From positions 62,001 to 126,000 of the forward strand of contig JBAOIN010000012.1 of the NCBI GenBank assembly GCA_037045455.1: a DNA stretch of 64,000 bases, read 5' to 3'. Positions 52,199 to 62,070 of this stretch are shown here, in pieces. Position 1 is the stretch's first letter; the number at the start of each line of letters is the position of its first letter. The notes under the pieces are model-generated. The model saw only the letters and a list, made by a program, of their open reading frames with translations, searched no databases and was not told the origin of the DNA. The position numbers and the translations under genes were made by a program. The stretch is from JADKAV01 sp037045455. GTDB lineage: Bacteria; Actinomycetota; Actinomycetes; S36-B12; UBA10799.

Positions 52199-53599
52199 TC
52201 AGTACGTGACCGTCAGCGGCCGGTCTTCGCCGACCTTGTCCGGATAGTTGGGCACCACCGTCTCAGGCGGTCCGATCTTGATCGCCCGCATGAGCAGGCC
52301 GACCTCGACGACGGCCAGGCCGCCGTACAGCAGGGTGAACACGATCATCGACGTCCACACCTGCAGCGCCGACACTGTCGGACTGACGCCACTGGCTGTC
52401 AGCATCACGCCGAACACGACCCAGGGCTGCCGGCCGACCTCGGTGAAGATCCAGCCGGTGGACGAGCCCAGCAGCGGCATGAAGATCGACAGGATCGCCA
52501 GCCGTGGGAACCACTTGGATGTCGGAACTCGGCCACCGCGGGTGACCCACAGCATCCAGAGTGCAAGGAGCGCACCGACGAAGCCGAAGCCCATCATCAG
52601 GCGGAAGTTCCAGTACGCCATCGGGATGTTCGGCTTGTAGTCGCCGGGGCCGAACTGCTGCTCGTACTGCGCCTGGATGTTGTTGATGCCCTGGACCTCG
52701 CCGTCCCACGTGTGGGTGGCAAGCAGTGACAGCCCGTGCGGGATCTCCAGACTCCACAGCGGTTGCGAGCCGTCCAAGGAGCCGATCGTGAGCAGGCTGA
52801 ACGGCGCCGGGGCGCTCGTCTCGTACAGAGCCTCGGCAGCAGCCATCTTCATCGGCTGCACGTCGACCATCTTGCGGGCCTGGAAGTCGCCAGTGATACC
52901 GACCAGCACGAACGCCACCAGAGCGGTGATAGCGCCGAGCTTCAGCGTCGAGCGGGCAACGTCAGGGCCCTTGCCCTTGAACAGCAGCCAGCCGGAGATG
53001 CCAGCCACGAACAGCCCGGCGACCATGAAGGCCATCGTGATCACGTGCGTGAACGTGATCACCGCCAGCGGCTGGGTGAGCACCTGCGCGAAGTCCTTCA
53101 TCTCGGCGCGCTGGGTCTCGGGGTTGACCATGTAGCCCACCGGGTGCTGCATCCAGGAGTTGGCGGCGAGGATGAAGTACGCGCTGAGCACGGTGCCGGT
53201 TGCAGCGATCCAGATGGTGGCCAGGTGCAGCTTCTTCGGAAGGCGGTCCCAGCCGAAGATCCACAATCCCAGGAACGTGGATTCGAGGAAGAACGCCAGC
53301 AGGCCCTCGATGGCCAGCGGCGCCCCGAAGATGTCCCCGACGAACCGGCTGTAGTCGCTCCAGTTCATACCGAACTGGAATTCCTGAACAATGCCGGTGA
53401 CGACGCCCATAGCGAAGTTGATCAGGAACAACTTGCCGAAGAACTTGGTGGCGCGCAGCCACTTCTCGTTCCCGGTACGGTGCCACGCCGTCTGCATTCC
53501 GGCCACCAGGAATCCCATTCCAATGGTGATCGGGACGAAGAAGAAGTGGTACACGGTGGTGATGGCGAACTGCCATCGCGACAGATCGAGCGCACTCAT
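52199..53599 (-). CDS. cydA: Cytochrome bd oxidase subunit I
   Basis: 466 residues. L-S-R-W-Q-F-A-I-T-T-V-Y-H-F-F-F-V-P (haem b595 His), V-Q-E-F-Q-F-G-M-N-W-S-D-Y-S-R, E-S-T-F-L-G-L-W-I-F-G-W-D-R and G-R-Q-P-W-V are all present. The Q-loop is of the short kind, as in actinobacteria and Firmicutes. ATG 53599 was chosen by alignment with the family. The upstream region (53600-53822) contains a CRP/Rex-like palindrome. Its assembly exporter, cydDC, is encoded at 5.5-8.9 kb. Confidence 0.96.
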   Translation of the reverse strand: MSALDLSRWQFAITTVYHFFFVPITIGMGFLVAGMQTAWHRTGNEKWLRATKFFGKLFLINFAMGVVTGIVQEFQFGMNWSDYSRFVGDIFGAPLAIEGLLAFFLESTFLGLWIFGWDRLPKKLHLATIWIAATGTVLSAYFILAANSWMQHPVGYMVNPETQRAEMKDFAQVLTQPLAVITFTHVITMAFMVAGLFVAGISGWLLFKGKGPDVARSTLKLGAITALVAFVLVGITGDFQARKMVDVQPMKMAAAEALYETSAPAPFSLLTIGSLDGSQPLWSLEIPHGLSLLATHTWDGEVQGINNIQAQYEQQFGPGDYKPNIPMAYWNFRLMMGFGFVGALLALWMLWVTRGGRVPTSKWFPRLAILSIFMPLLGSSTGWIFTEVGRQPWVVFGVMLTASGVSPTVSALQVWTSMIVFTLLYGGLAVVEVGLLMRAIKIGPPETVVPNYPDKVGEDRPLTVTY

Positions 53600-53758
53600 G
53601 GCTGAAGTTTGACGTAAGCAAATTGTTAATTCCAGCAATGTAAGGCTTACCTATCCGTCGTCTGGACCCGCTTTCGCAACGGATTTCGCGGCATTTCCGG
53701 GTAATTCCGGGAAAACGTGCCCTACTTTCGCACCATCGCGACCCGATATTCGCCAGCC

Positions 53759-53776
53759 TTGTGACACAAATCACAA
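53759..53776. promoter_or_regulatory. CRP/Rex-like palindrome upstream of cydAB
   Basis: A perfect TTGTGA-N6-TCACAA, centred about 169 bp upstream of cydA. TGTGA-N6-TCACA is the CRP/FNR-family consensus, and the 18-bp frame also fits Rex operators except for the inner pair. In actinobacteria both CRP and Rex are known to act on cydAB, so a redox or cAMP role is likely. Confidence 0.7.
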
Positions 53777-53822
53777 GCGTGTTCTCGGGAGGATCGGTCC
53801 GAAGATCACGTAACTGCCGACG

Positions 53823-54873
53823 TCAGGAAGGCTCCCCCAGCACCTCGAGCACCCGGTCGTTGGCGGGCACCGGTCCCACCGAGATCCGCACGCCTTCTGC
53901 GAACGGCCGCACGGTCAGACCTTGGGCCTCCAGCTGGGCCGCCAGCGCCGGGCCGTCGCCAGCCACCCAGACAAAGTTGGCCTGACTGTCGGGCACGTCG
54001 TAGCCCGCGTCCCGCAGCGCCGCCCCCATGCGGTCACGTTCGCGCACAGTGTCCTGCACCATCTGCTCCATGTGCGCGACCCCGGCCGGCTGCAGGGCCG
54101 CGATCGCTGCGGCCTGGGCTGGGGTCGACACCCCGAACGGGGTCGCCACCTTACGCATGGCGGCGATCACCTCAGGCGAGCCCATCCCGTAGCCAACACG
54201 CAGCCCGGCCAGGCCGAATGCTTTCGAGAACGTCCGCAGGACGAGCACATTCGGGTGGCTCGCGGCCAGTTCCAGGGCGCGCAACGCCGCTGGGTCCCGC
54301 ACGTATTCGTGGTAGGCCTCGTCGATGACGACCAGCACGTCCTCGGACACGGTCGCCAGCAACCACGCCGCCTCGTCATGGGTGACAGCCGGCCCGGTCG
54401 GGTTGTTGGGCGTACACAGGAAGACGACCTTGGTCCTGGGCCCGACCGCGTCGGCCATCGCCTGCACGTCGTGACGCGCCCCGCTGGTCAGCGGCACCTC
54501 CACAGGCACGGCGGCACTGATGGTGGTGACGATCGGATACGCCTCGAACGCCCGCCACGCGTACACCACCTCGTCGCCGGGGTCGGCCGCGATCTGCACG
54601 GCGTTCTGGCACAGCGAGACCGAACCGCAGCCCACACAGATCTGCTCGACCGGCAGTGACACGTGCTGCCGCCAGCGCCTCCAGTAGCGCTGTGCTGGCG
54701 GGGTCGGGGTAGAGGTGCACGGCCGACTCGGGCAGTGCGGCGAGCACATGCTCGGGCGGCGGAACCGGCGCTTCGTTGGACGAGAGCTTGAACGTGGGCA
54801 GATCGGCGCGTGCGGCCGGCCGCTGTCCCGCGCGGTAGACGGGCAGTGCGGACAACATCGGGCGCAAGCGCAC
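53823..54873 (-). CDS. hisC: Histidinol-phosphate/aromatic aminotransferase (one frame break)
   Basis: About 350 residues. N-terminal part from GTG 54873: L-P-T-F-K-L-S-S-N-E-A-P, L-Y-P-D-P-A-S-T. The rest in the other frame: S-L-P-V-E-Q-I-C-V-G-C-G-S, L-C-T-P-N-N-P-T-G-P, V-V-I-D-E-A-Y-H-E-Y and T-F-S-K-A-F-G-L-A-G-L-R-V-G-Y with the PLP Lys. The frames join near 54665. Class I/II aminotransferase of the HisC/Pat group; I cannot decide between histidinol-phosphate and aromatic amino-acid use because no other his genes are near. Confidence 0.85.
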
Positions 54874-54913
54874 GCGGGCCTCCAGAAGGGGTGGTACGAG
54901 TAGCCTGCCATTC

Positions 54914-56429
54914 GTGAGTCTGCGTGCCCGCGTCTGGATCGTGTTGCTGACCGCAGCCGCACTGATCCTGGGCTGCGCCTGGGCCCTTCGCAGCGGTTAT
55001 CTCACGGTCGTGGACACCGCCGAACATGTGGCGAACACGCTGCAGCCCGCCTCGGACACCGTCGCCGACCTCGACTTCGCGCTGGCAGAGATGCGCGCCG
55101 GTGCCACTGTCTACGCACTGACCGGGAACGTTAAGGATCTGGCGACCTACGTCGACGCGAACACGCGCGCACAGAACGCCTTCCGAAAACTGGACGAGTA
55201 CCTGGCCGGCGACGAGGAACTGTCCGCACTGCTGCGAAAGACCCGCGTCGATACAGCGATCTGGCGACGGGAGGGCATGCAACCGGTCATCGAGGCGACC
55301 CGCAGCGGCGACCAAGCGACCGCTACCGAACTGGTGAGTTCCGGACAACCGCGCCAGATGTACTACACCGCTCGCAGTTCGTTGCACCAGCTCAATCAAG
55401 AATTGCGGGACAACGTCGACGACGCCGTGGCCAGGCAGACCGACGAGTTCGTCTGGCTCTGGCGGGTGCTCAACATCTCGATCCTGCTCTTGCTGGTGCT
55501 GATGGCTGCGATCGCGGTGCTTGCTGATTCGCAGCGTTCTGCGGCCATTGCGCGATCTGGGCCGGCAGCTGGTGGTCACGACCGCCGCCGAGAACCACGA
55601 GATCCCGATCGTGCCGTCCGGGCCCCCCGAGGTCCGGCAGGTCGGCGCCGACGCCGAAGGAATGCGCCGGCAGCTGGTGGCTGAGATCGACCGGGCCCGG
55701 CAGGCCGACGAGGGTCTCGAGCAGCACACGCCCGTACTCGCGGCGATCCGGGCGGAACTCGGTGAGAGCCACGCGCCCTTCATTCCCCAGCTGGACGTTG
55801 CGGGGGTGCAGCAACCCGCCGAAGGGGTCATGGCCGGCGACTGGTGGAGCGCCCAGGAGATCGCCAACGGCTGCCTGGCGCTGGTGGTCACCGATGTCTC
55901 CGGGCACGGTCCGCAGGCCGGCATCGAGGCGCTGCGACTCAAACACGTGGTCGAACTCTCCCTGGCCCAGCACGGCGACCCGGGTCTGGCCATGGCCGCG
56001 GCCGCCTCCGGATTCCGCGATGCCAGCCGCTTCGCGACCTGTGCCGTCGTCGTCCTGAATCCGGCCACCGGGATGGTCCATTGGGCCAACGCCGGGCACC
56101 ACCCGCCGTGGATCATGAACGGCGACGTCACCGTCGAACTGGTTTCCACCGGTCCGCTGCTCAGCATCCTCGGCGGGGAATGGTCGACCCAGCAGACCCA
56201 GCTCGAGCCTGGCGCCGCGCTGGTCATGTGGACCGACGGGCTGACCGAATCCAGCGACGACCAACGCACGGAACTCGGCGATGACGGGCTGCGAGCGTTG
56301 GTGACCGCCGCCCTGGGCGCTGAAGACACCAGTGCCGGCGTGGTTGCTCATATCCTGGCCGCCGCCCGGGCCCGTGCGGTGGACTGGCGCCGCGACGACG
56401 TCACACTGGTAGTCGCTCAGCGGCAGTAG
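54914..56429 (+). CDS. SpoIIE-type PP2C phosphatase with CHASE3-like sensor (one frame break)
   Basis: About 505 residues when repaired. Two membrane helices (about 7-27 and 185-205) enclose a four-helix CHASE3/4HB-like outside domain. HAMP-like linker follows (S-V-L-R-P-L-R-D-L-G), then a SpoIIE/PP2C domain with A-G-D-W-W, V-T-D-V-S-G-H-G, N-A-G-H-H-P-P and W-T-D-G-L-T-E, all metal and catalytic motifs intact. The frame breaks near 55525. Likely switches a SigB/SigF partner network from an external or membrane signal. GTG 54914, divergent from hisC by 40 bases. Confidence 0.85.
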
Positions 56430-56432
56430 GCC

Positions 56433-57629
56433 TTACTGGTCGGCAATCAGGCCCGCATCCCGCGACACCCGCGCGACATCACCGAACTGGTCGTGCAGAA
56501 CGGCTACCTCACCGACCACGACGATCGAGGGCGCCCGCACGCCCTGCGATGCCGCGACCAGACTGCCCAAGGTCGCTCGCACGGTGCGCTGCTGCGGCGT
56601 CCAGCCGCGTTCGATGATTGCAGCCGGTGTCTGCGGACTGCGCGAGCCGAGCAGAACGTCCACGACCATGGGCAGCGAGCGCACCCCCATGAGCAGCACG
56701 ATCGTGATCTCGGGCGGAACGGCCGCTAGGTGGGCCACGAGGGCGGGATCCTCGCCGTGTGTGGTGGCCACCAGGAAACCGGTCGCAAGGCCGCGGTGGG
56801 TGACCGGGATGCCAGCCGCTGCGGGCACCGCAACGGCACTGGTGATGCCTGGGACCACCTCCACGTCGACCCCGGCCGCCAGGCACGCCGCGAGCTCCTC
56901 GCCACCCCGGCCGAGCACGAACGGGTCGCCGCCTTTGAGCCGCACGACCGCATTGCCGGCCTGCGCCTCGCGGACCAAGACCTCGTTGATGCCGTCCTGT
57001 CCGAGTGTGTGATCACCAGGTGCCTTGCCGACGTGGATGACCCGGCCGTGGGTCAGATCCAGGGCCGCGCGCGGCGCGAGCCGGTCCGCGACGACCACGT
57101 CGGCGGACTGCAGCAACTCCCGGGCACGAACCGTCAGCAGGCCAGGGTCCCCCGGTCCAGCGCCGACGAGGGCAACCCGGCCGGGGTGAGACCGCCGGGC
57201 CCGCAGATCCGCCCCGGCCACAGCGTCCGACACGACCTGCGCCAGCGCTCGCGCGCGACCTGGGTCACCGCCTCCCGAGACGGCCACTTGTGCCTTCTCC
57301 GGCCGGCACATTGATCCGCAGTCCAGGCGGCGGAACCGGCAACGTCGGCTGCGTTGACACACCACACCCCGCGCTCGCGCAGCCGCAGCCGCCACCACCG
57401 CGTTGACCTCGGGCGTCGCGCAGGCCTGCACCAGCCAGACCCCGTCCACGTCCGACGGTTCGAAGTCGCGCTGCTCGACCGGGCTCGGGAACCCCTCGGA
57501 TACCTCCGGCGCCACCACCGTGACGTCCGCACCCTCGGCCAGCAATCCCGTGACCCGGCGCGCGGCAACCGGGCCGGCACCCACGACGAGCACGCGCCGG
57601 CCCGTCAGGCGCAGGAAGATCGGGTACAC
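56433..57629 (-). CDS. cysG: Siroheme synthase-type fusion (precorrin-2 dehydrogenase plus uroporphyrinogen-III methyltransferase)
   Basis: About 398 residues. N-terminal NAD-binding part (V-Y-P-I-F-L-R-L, V-L-V-V-G-A-G-P-V-A-A-R-R) and C-terminal SUMT domain (V-A-L-V-G-A-G-P-G-D-P-G-L-L-T-V-R-A, V-V-R-L-K-G-G-D-P-F-V, G-I-P-V-T-H-R-G). The region 57300-57370 is locally scrambled: G-V-W-C-V-N-A-A-D-V-A-G-S-A-A-W in another frame indicates at least two compensating indels, while the overall frame is kept. Makes sirohaem for sulfite or nitrite reductase. The start GTG 57629 aligns with relatives. Confidence 0.88.
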   Translation of the reverse strand: MYPIFLRLTGRRVLVVGAGPVAARRVTGLLAEGADVTVVAPEVSEGFPSPVEQRDFEPSDVDGVWLVQACATPEVNAVVAAAAARARGVVCQRSRRCRFRRLDCGSMCRPEKAQVAVSGGGDPGRARALAQVVSDAVAGADLRARRSHPGRVALVGAGPGDPGLLTVRARELLQSADVVVADRLAPRAALDLTHGRVIHVGKAPGDHTLGQDGINEVLVREAQAGNAVVRLKGGDPFVLGRGGEELAACLAAGVDVEVVPGITSAVAVPAAAGIPVTHRGLATGFLVATTHGEDPALVAHLAAVPPEITIVLLMGVRSLPMVVDVLLGSRSPQTPAAIIERGWTPQQRTVRATLGSLVAASQGVRAPSIVVVGEVAVLHDQFGDVARVSRDAGLIADQ

Positions 57630-57716
57630 GGTTCGAGGGTACGCAACGGGTCTGAGTCCAATGCCCAGCCGCAGACCTGCTGGACATCGATTCCAACGCC
57701 CGCGTTCAGCCGCTTC

Positions 57717-57786
57717 TGTCGCGTTGTTGGCCTCACTGTTGCGTTGTTGGGGTTTTGGGTCGGCGTGTCGCCCCAACAACGCGACA
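57717..57786. repeat. Dispersed intergenic palindrome, copy 2
   Basis: TGTCGCGTTGTTGG (57717-57730) pairs perfectly with CCAACAACGCGACA (57773-57786); a second left arm GCGTTGTTGGGG (57741-57752) can pair with CCCCAACAACGC (57771-57782) instead. The two pairings exclude each other. Located between divergent cysG and DUF4126 genes. Relative of the element at 50653. Confidence 0.78.
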
Positions 57787-57872
57787 CCGCAACCAACTTC
57801 GCAACAGAACTCGCACCGCAATACTCCTGCGGGCGCACCCTGCATCGGCCAGCGTAGGTCTACCCTTCTCAC

Positions 57873-58430
57873 ATGGATCTTGCCAGCGCCATCCTGACCG
57901 GCCTCGGGCTGGCCGCTGCCGCTGGCCTGAACGCCTACATCCCCCTGGTCGTCGTGGGTGCGCTACAGGCACTGGGCTGGGTCGACTTCGGATCGCCGTA
58001 CGACAACCTGGCCAACCCGTGGGTGCTCGGCGTGCTGGTCGTGCTGCTGATCATCGAGGTCTTCGCCGACAAGATCCCCGCGGTGGACAGCGTGAACGAC
58101 GTCATCCAGACCGCGATCCGGCCCGTCGCCGGAGCTGTGCTGTTCGCGGCGAGTACCGGGGTCACAGATGTTCCGCCGGTGCTGGCGCTGATCGCAGGAC
58201 TGCTCACCGCCGGCGCCGTGCACGGCACGAAGGCAGCGATCCGCCCGGTCGTCAACGCCGGCACCGCGGGCGCGGCGGCCCCGGTCGTCAGTACGGGTGA
58301 GGACATCGTGTCCACTGGTCTGGCATTCATCGCCATCCTGGCGCCGTTCCTGGTGCTGCTGGTGCTGGCGGCTTTCGTCTGGCTGGTGGTCAGGTGGCTG
58401 CGACGACGGCGGGAGCGCGCACCTGTCTGA
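57873..58430 (+). CDS. DUF4126 membrane protein
   Basis: 185 residues. Five or so membrane segments; G-L-A-A-A-A-G-L-N-A-Y-I-P-L and F-A-D-K-I-P-A-V-D-S-V-N-D are typical of DUF4126, whose function is unknown. The Lys after F-A-D and the V-D-S-x-N-D motif are the conserved polar residues. ATG 57873. Ends with a basic cytoplasmic tail (R-W-L-R-R-R-R-E-R). Confidence 0.88.
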   Translation: MDLASAILTGLGLAAAAGLNAYIPLVVVGALQALGWVDFGSPYDNLANPWVLGVLVVLLIIEVFADKIPAVDSVNDVIQTAIRPVAGAVLFAASTGVTDVPPVLALIAGLLTAGAVHGTKAAIRPVVNAGTAGAAAPVVSTGEDIVSTGLAFIAILAPFLVLLVLAAFVWLVVRWLRRRRERAPV

Positions 58431-58479
58431 CCGGTTTCGGTGGACTACGACGGCGCAGCGGCCCAATTGACCACCGAGA

Positions 58480-59817
58480 TCATCCGGCCTGCACCACCAG
58501 CACAGGGTTACCGGGCTGCCAGGCGTCCTTGCTAGTGAGCGTGACCTGGGCCGATCCCCCCGCTGGCACCTCGCCGGTCTGGCCGGTCGCGACCGCCACC
58601 GCTTGGCCGTCGATGTAGTAGTAGGCGGTCAGTGTCGTGCTGGCCGCGCTCGCGCCATCGTTGCGCACCGTGCCGTCGATGACCAACTTGCCGTTGTCCT
58701 GGGAGATGGAGTACTGGGACAGCAGCCAGTCCCCCGAGCGCAACTGGTCCGAACCCGGAAACGCGGGGGCGTCGGTGATGCCGCCCGAGGTGGCGGTCGC
58801 CGTTGCAGTGGGCTCCGGCGCCGGAGGGGTTCCGTTATCCAGCGCCGAGAAGCCTGCGTAACCCAAGCCCAAGGCCACCAACCCGGCGGCCACCACGGCG
58901 ACTGGCTTGCCCACCCGCCGCCGCGGTTTCGCAACGGGTGCAGCAATCGGCGCGGTCGTGTGGCTACGGGACACCTGCACGGTCGCGTCCTGCGAGAGAT
59001 CGCGCATGCCCCGGGCAACTTCCAGCACGTCGCGGGCGGACGGCCGGCCATTAGGGTCCTTGACGAGCATGCGTTCCAGCAGCACCCGCCGGGTCGGATC
59101 CACACCCTCGAGGTCCGGCTCGTTGCGCTGAATGTTCATCAGCACGGCCACCGTGGCGCCCTGGCCGAACGGCGGGCGTCCCGTCGCGGCGAAGGCCAGC
59201 AAGGAGCCGAGTGAGAAGACGTCGCTGGCAGGGCTCAGGTCCTGCAGTGCCACCTGCTCCGGGGACAGCCAGGACGGGCTGCCGGTCACGATGCCGGTGG
59301 CGGTCAAGCTGGTCGCGTCTTCGGGATGGGCGATGCCGAAATCGATGAGCACCGGGCCGCGCTCACTCATGATGACGTTGGCCGGCTTGATGTCCCGGTG
59401 CATGATCCCGTGGATCTCCAGCACCGCCAACGCCTGCCCCAGACCGCGTGCCAGCTCCCACCAGCGGGCCACTGTGAGCGGGCCCCAGATGGCCACAGCA
59501 TCGCGCAGGTTCGGCCCCGCGATGTACTCCGTGGCAAGCCACGCGGGAGTGCCGGCAATGTCGGCATCCAGGAAGCGGCTGATGTGGGTGTCGTGCACCG
59601 ACCGCAGAACGTCGGCCTCGCGCTCGAAGCGGGCAGCGACCTGTGGATCGTCCAACAACCCGGGACGCACCACTTTCACGGCCGCGACATCCTCGCCGTA
59701 ACGCGCACGGTAGACCACACCCATGCCCCCGGAACCGATCCGCGCTTCGACCTGCCACTTGCCGAGTTGGCGGGGATCGACGTCGGTGAGTTGCGCGGCC
59801 GGCGAACCGTCGAGCAT
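58480..59817 (-). CDS. Ser/Thr protein kinase (Pkn type)
   Basis: 445 residues. Full kinase domain: G-S-G-G-M-G-V-V-Y loop, A-V-K lysine, H-R-D-I-K-P-A-N-V catalytic loop, D-F-G-I-A and S-P-E-Q activation end (residues 20-275). One membrane helix (about 313-333: P-V-A-V-V-A-A-G-L-V-A-L-G-L-G), and an outside C-terminal beta domain (about 365-445) preceded by a Pro/Thr spacer. The outside domain looks like a small Ig-like fold, not a PASTA domain. Substrates unknown; possible input to the PP2C/sigma circuits. Confidence 0.92.
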   Translation of the reverse strand: MLDGSPAAQLTDVDPRQLGKWQVEARIGSGGMGVVYRARYGEDVAAVKVVRPGLLDDPQVAARFEREADVLRSVHDTHISRFLDADIAGTPAWLATEYIAGPNLRDAVAIWGPLTVARWWELARGLGQALAVLEIHGIMHRDIKPANVIMSERGPVLIDFGIAHPEDATSLTATGIVTGSPSWLSPEQVALQDLSPASDVFSLGSLLAFAATGRPPFGQGATVAVLMNIQRNEPDLEGVDPTRRVLLERMLVKDPNGRPSARDVLEVARGMRDLSQDATVQVSRSHTTAPIAAPVAKPRRRVGKPVAVVAAGLVALGLGYAGFSALDNGTPPAPEPTATATATSGGITDAPAFPGSDQLRSGDWLLSQYSISQDNGKLVIDGTVRNDGASAASTTLTAYYYIDGQAVAVATGQTGEVPAGGSAQVTLTSKDAWQPGNPVLVVQAG

Positions 59818-59901
59818 CGCAACTCCTACCTAGGGGACACCACAAGTGTAAGTCCGATTCTCGCGCTGCCCAGAGCGCCGACAGGGGTGAGACGTGTCAC
59901 C

Positions 59902-60626
59902 TCACGCCTGACAGACCGGACACCAGTACGTGATCCGGTCATGTGGCGGGCTACCGACTCGCCCGGTTGCGATCGGCGTCCCGCACACCCGGCACGGCTG
60001 TCCGACACGTTCGAAGACCCGCATCCGGGGTCGCCGGCCGGTGACGCTCGCCTGCATCTCGGCGCGGATCTGGGCCAGCGGTTCGGCCAGATCCCTTGCG
60101 GGCCGCCATGGGTTCGCACCCGCCAGGAACGCCGCTTCGGCCGCCCACATGGTCCCCAGACCACACAGCACCCGCTGGTCCAGCAGCATCTCCACCACCG
60201 GGCGTTCGGGCAGGGCGATGCGCCGGATCGAAGTCGTCGGCGAGGATATCCGGACCCAGGTGTCCGACCCAGCGGCCCTCATCTCGCGTGCGTGCCACCT
60301 CGACCATGGCCAGCCGCACCCCGATCGCGGCCGTCGCCTCAGTACGCAGCACGACCCGAATCTGGTGGGCCGGACCGGTCTGCAAATCCGCGCGCCCGGT
60401 CACCCATTTCCCCTCCATCCGGCGGTGACTGTGCAGGGTCAAACCGGCGTCGGTCCGGGTCAGCAGATGCTTGCCCACAGCGTGGGTTCCCGTGATGGTT
60501 TGTCCGGCAAGGTTCACAGTCGCGAAGCGGGGGACGCGGATGTCGCAACGTCGACCAGGACCCGGCCGGCCAGGGCCGCGTCCAACGCGATCGCACGTGC
60601 GGCGTGACTGCGTCACCCTCGGGCAT
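59902..60626 (-). pseudogene. nei: Fpg/Nei-family DNA glycosylase, several frame breaks
   Basis: M-P-E-G-D-A-V-T start (Pro2/Glu3 catalytic ends), H-A-V-G-K-H-L-L and H-S-H-R-R-M-E-G-K-W typical of actinobacterial Nei2/Nei1, then L-L-D-Q-R-V-L-C-G-L-G-T-M and the zinc finger C-R-V-C-G-T...Y-W-C-P-V-C-Q. These parts lie in different frames, broken near 60600, 60545 and 60230. About 240 residues if repaired. All key residues remain, so the breaks may be sequencing errors and not decay. Confidence 0.78.
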
Positions 60627-60685
60627 AGGATCTAGTCTCGCGCGCCGCGGGTAGCAGGGCTGAAGGCAGCCGGAGGGAGGCACGC

Positions 60686-62048
60686 GTGGACGTCAGCCTT
60701 CACGATGCCCTGCGTGAAGTCGGCCGACCCCACCGTACTCTGATGCGTCAGGGTGGCCGAGCAGGCCCTGGCGGCTGATTCCTGGCGCTGATGGCGCGAC
60801 GTCTGGCTGATCCGCGTCGATGACGACACCCTCGAGTGCGTCGCCGCAGTGGGCACGCATGGAGCTCGCACAACGGCCTGCGGCTGCGCCATGCGGCCAG
60901 AGCCTCGTCGGGGCATCGCGGCACGGACCGGGCAGTGTGACCCGCTCCGATGACGCGCGCATGGACGACCGCGGATGGATCCTGGCAGTCGCCGCCAGCG
61001 CACGGGCGTGGCGTCATTGCTCGCGCTGCCCCTCGCGCGATCGTGACGACCGGGCGGTTGGTCGGTGCTGGCGGTGACCTCGCAGCGGCCACATGCGTTC
61101 ACCGCGTCCGACGACCACGTCCTGGCTTCACTGGCGGACTTCGTGCGGCAGCGCGCTCGACATCTGTCCTCGGAGCTTGCCCGGCGTCACGACTGTCCTG
61201 CTGGCCAGTGGCCAGCCACTCCGCAGGAATAGCGTCTGCACGCGTGCCCGCTTCGTCGCCGAGGTGATGCGTCCCTGGACTGGTCGACGACATCGTCGGC
61301 CATCGACGCAGTACGCGATGTCCTGGAAACGACCTCGCTGGAGATGGTGGTGCAGCCCATCGCCGACATGCGCACCGGAGAAGTGCGGATGGCCGAGGCC
61401 CTGGCCCGTTTCACCGCGTCCCCGCGCCGCGGACCCGACCAGTGGTTCGCCGAAGCCCATCGCGTGGGGCTGGGGCTGCAACTGGAACTCGCCGCTGTCC
61501 AGGGTGCTCTCGACCTGCTTCCATTTCTGCCCGACTTCGTGGCCTTGAGCGTCAACGTGGCGCCCGTGGTACTTGCCTCCGGTGGCCTGCTCGACTTGGT
61601 GGACGACACACTGCACGATCGTCTGGTGCTGGAGATCACCGAGCATCACACAATCGATCCGCTGTCTCTGCTGCATCCCATCGAGCGGGTCCGGGAGGCC
61701 GGGGTGCGGATCGCCATCGACGACACCGGTTCCGGCTACGCCACGCTGTCCGCGCTGTTGCGCATCAAGCCCGACATCATCAAACTCGACCGCGACCTGG
61801 TGCGCGGGATCGACGAGGACCCGGTGCGCCGAGCGATGGCCCGAGCGCTCGTGCAGTTCACTCGGGAGGACGGGCCCGCCGATCTCGTGGCCGAAGGCAT
61901 CGAGACGCAGGCCGAGGCGACTGCGCTGGTCGACCTCGGTGTCACGCTCGGGCAGGGTTACCTGTTCGGCCGGCCGATGCCGGTTTCGGAACTGCCAGAG
62001 ACGACGGCCTGGCGTCCCGAGCGCAAGGGGCGCTCGGAGACCAGCTGA
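60686..62048 (+). pseudogene. GAF-EAL protein, first half scrambled by frame breaks
   Basis: The EAL part (about 61344-62048) is intact: M-V-V-Q-P-I-A-D-M-R-T-G-E-V (the E-A-L motif reads A-E-A-L), V-N-V-A-P, E-I-T-E-H-H-T, I-D-D-T-G-S-G-Y and K-L-D-R-D. Most c-di-GMP phosphodiesterase residues remain. The first 650 bp, from GTG 60686 (AGGGAGG upstream), encode a GAF-like sensor in shifting frames (D-V-W-L-I-R-V-D-D-D-T-L, V-L-A-V-T-S-Q-R-P-H-A-F-T). At least four indels. The two-part protein would sense a ligand or redox state and degrade c-di-GMP. Confidence 0.72.
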
Positions 62049-62070
62049 TCACCGCCGTACTGTCGGGAGT

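Noticed and set aside
53635..53656. TAGGTAAGCCTTACATT before cydA resembling an IdeR/DtxR iron box
   Set aside because: Only about 12-13 of 19 positions agree with the consensus from memory; too weak to list.
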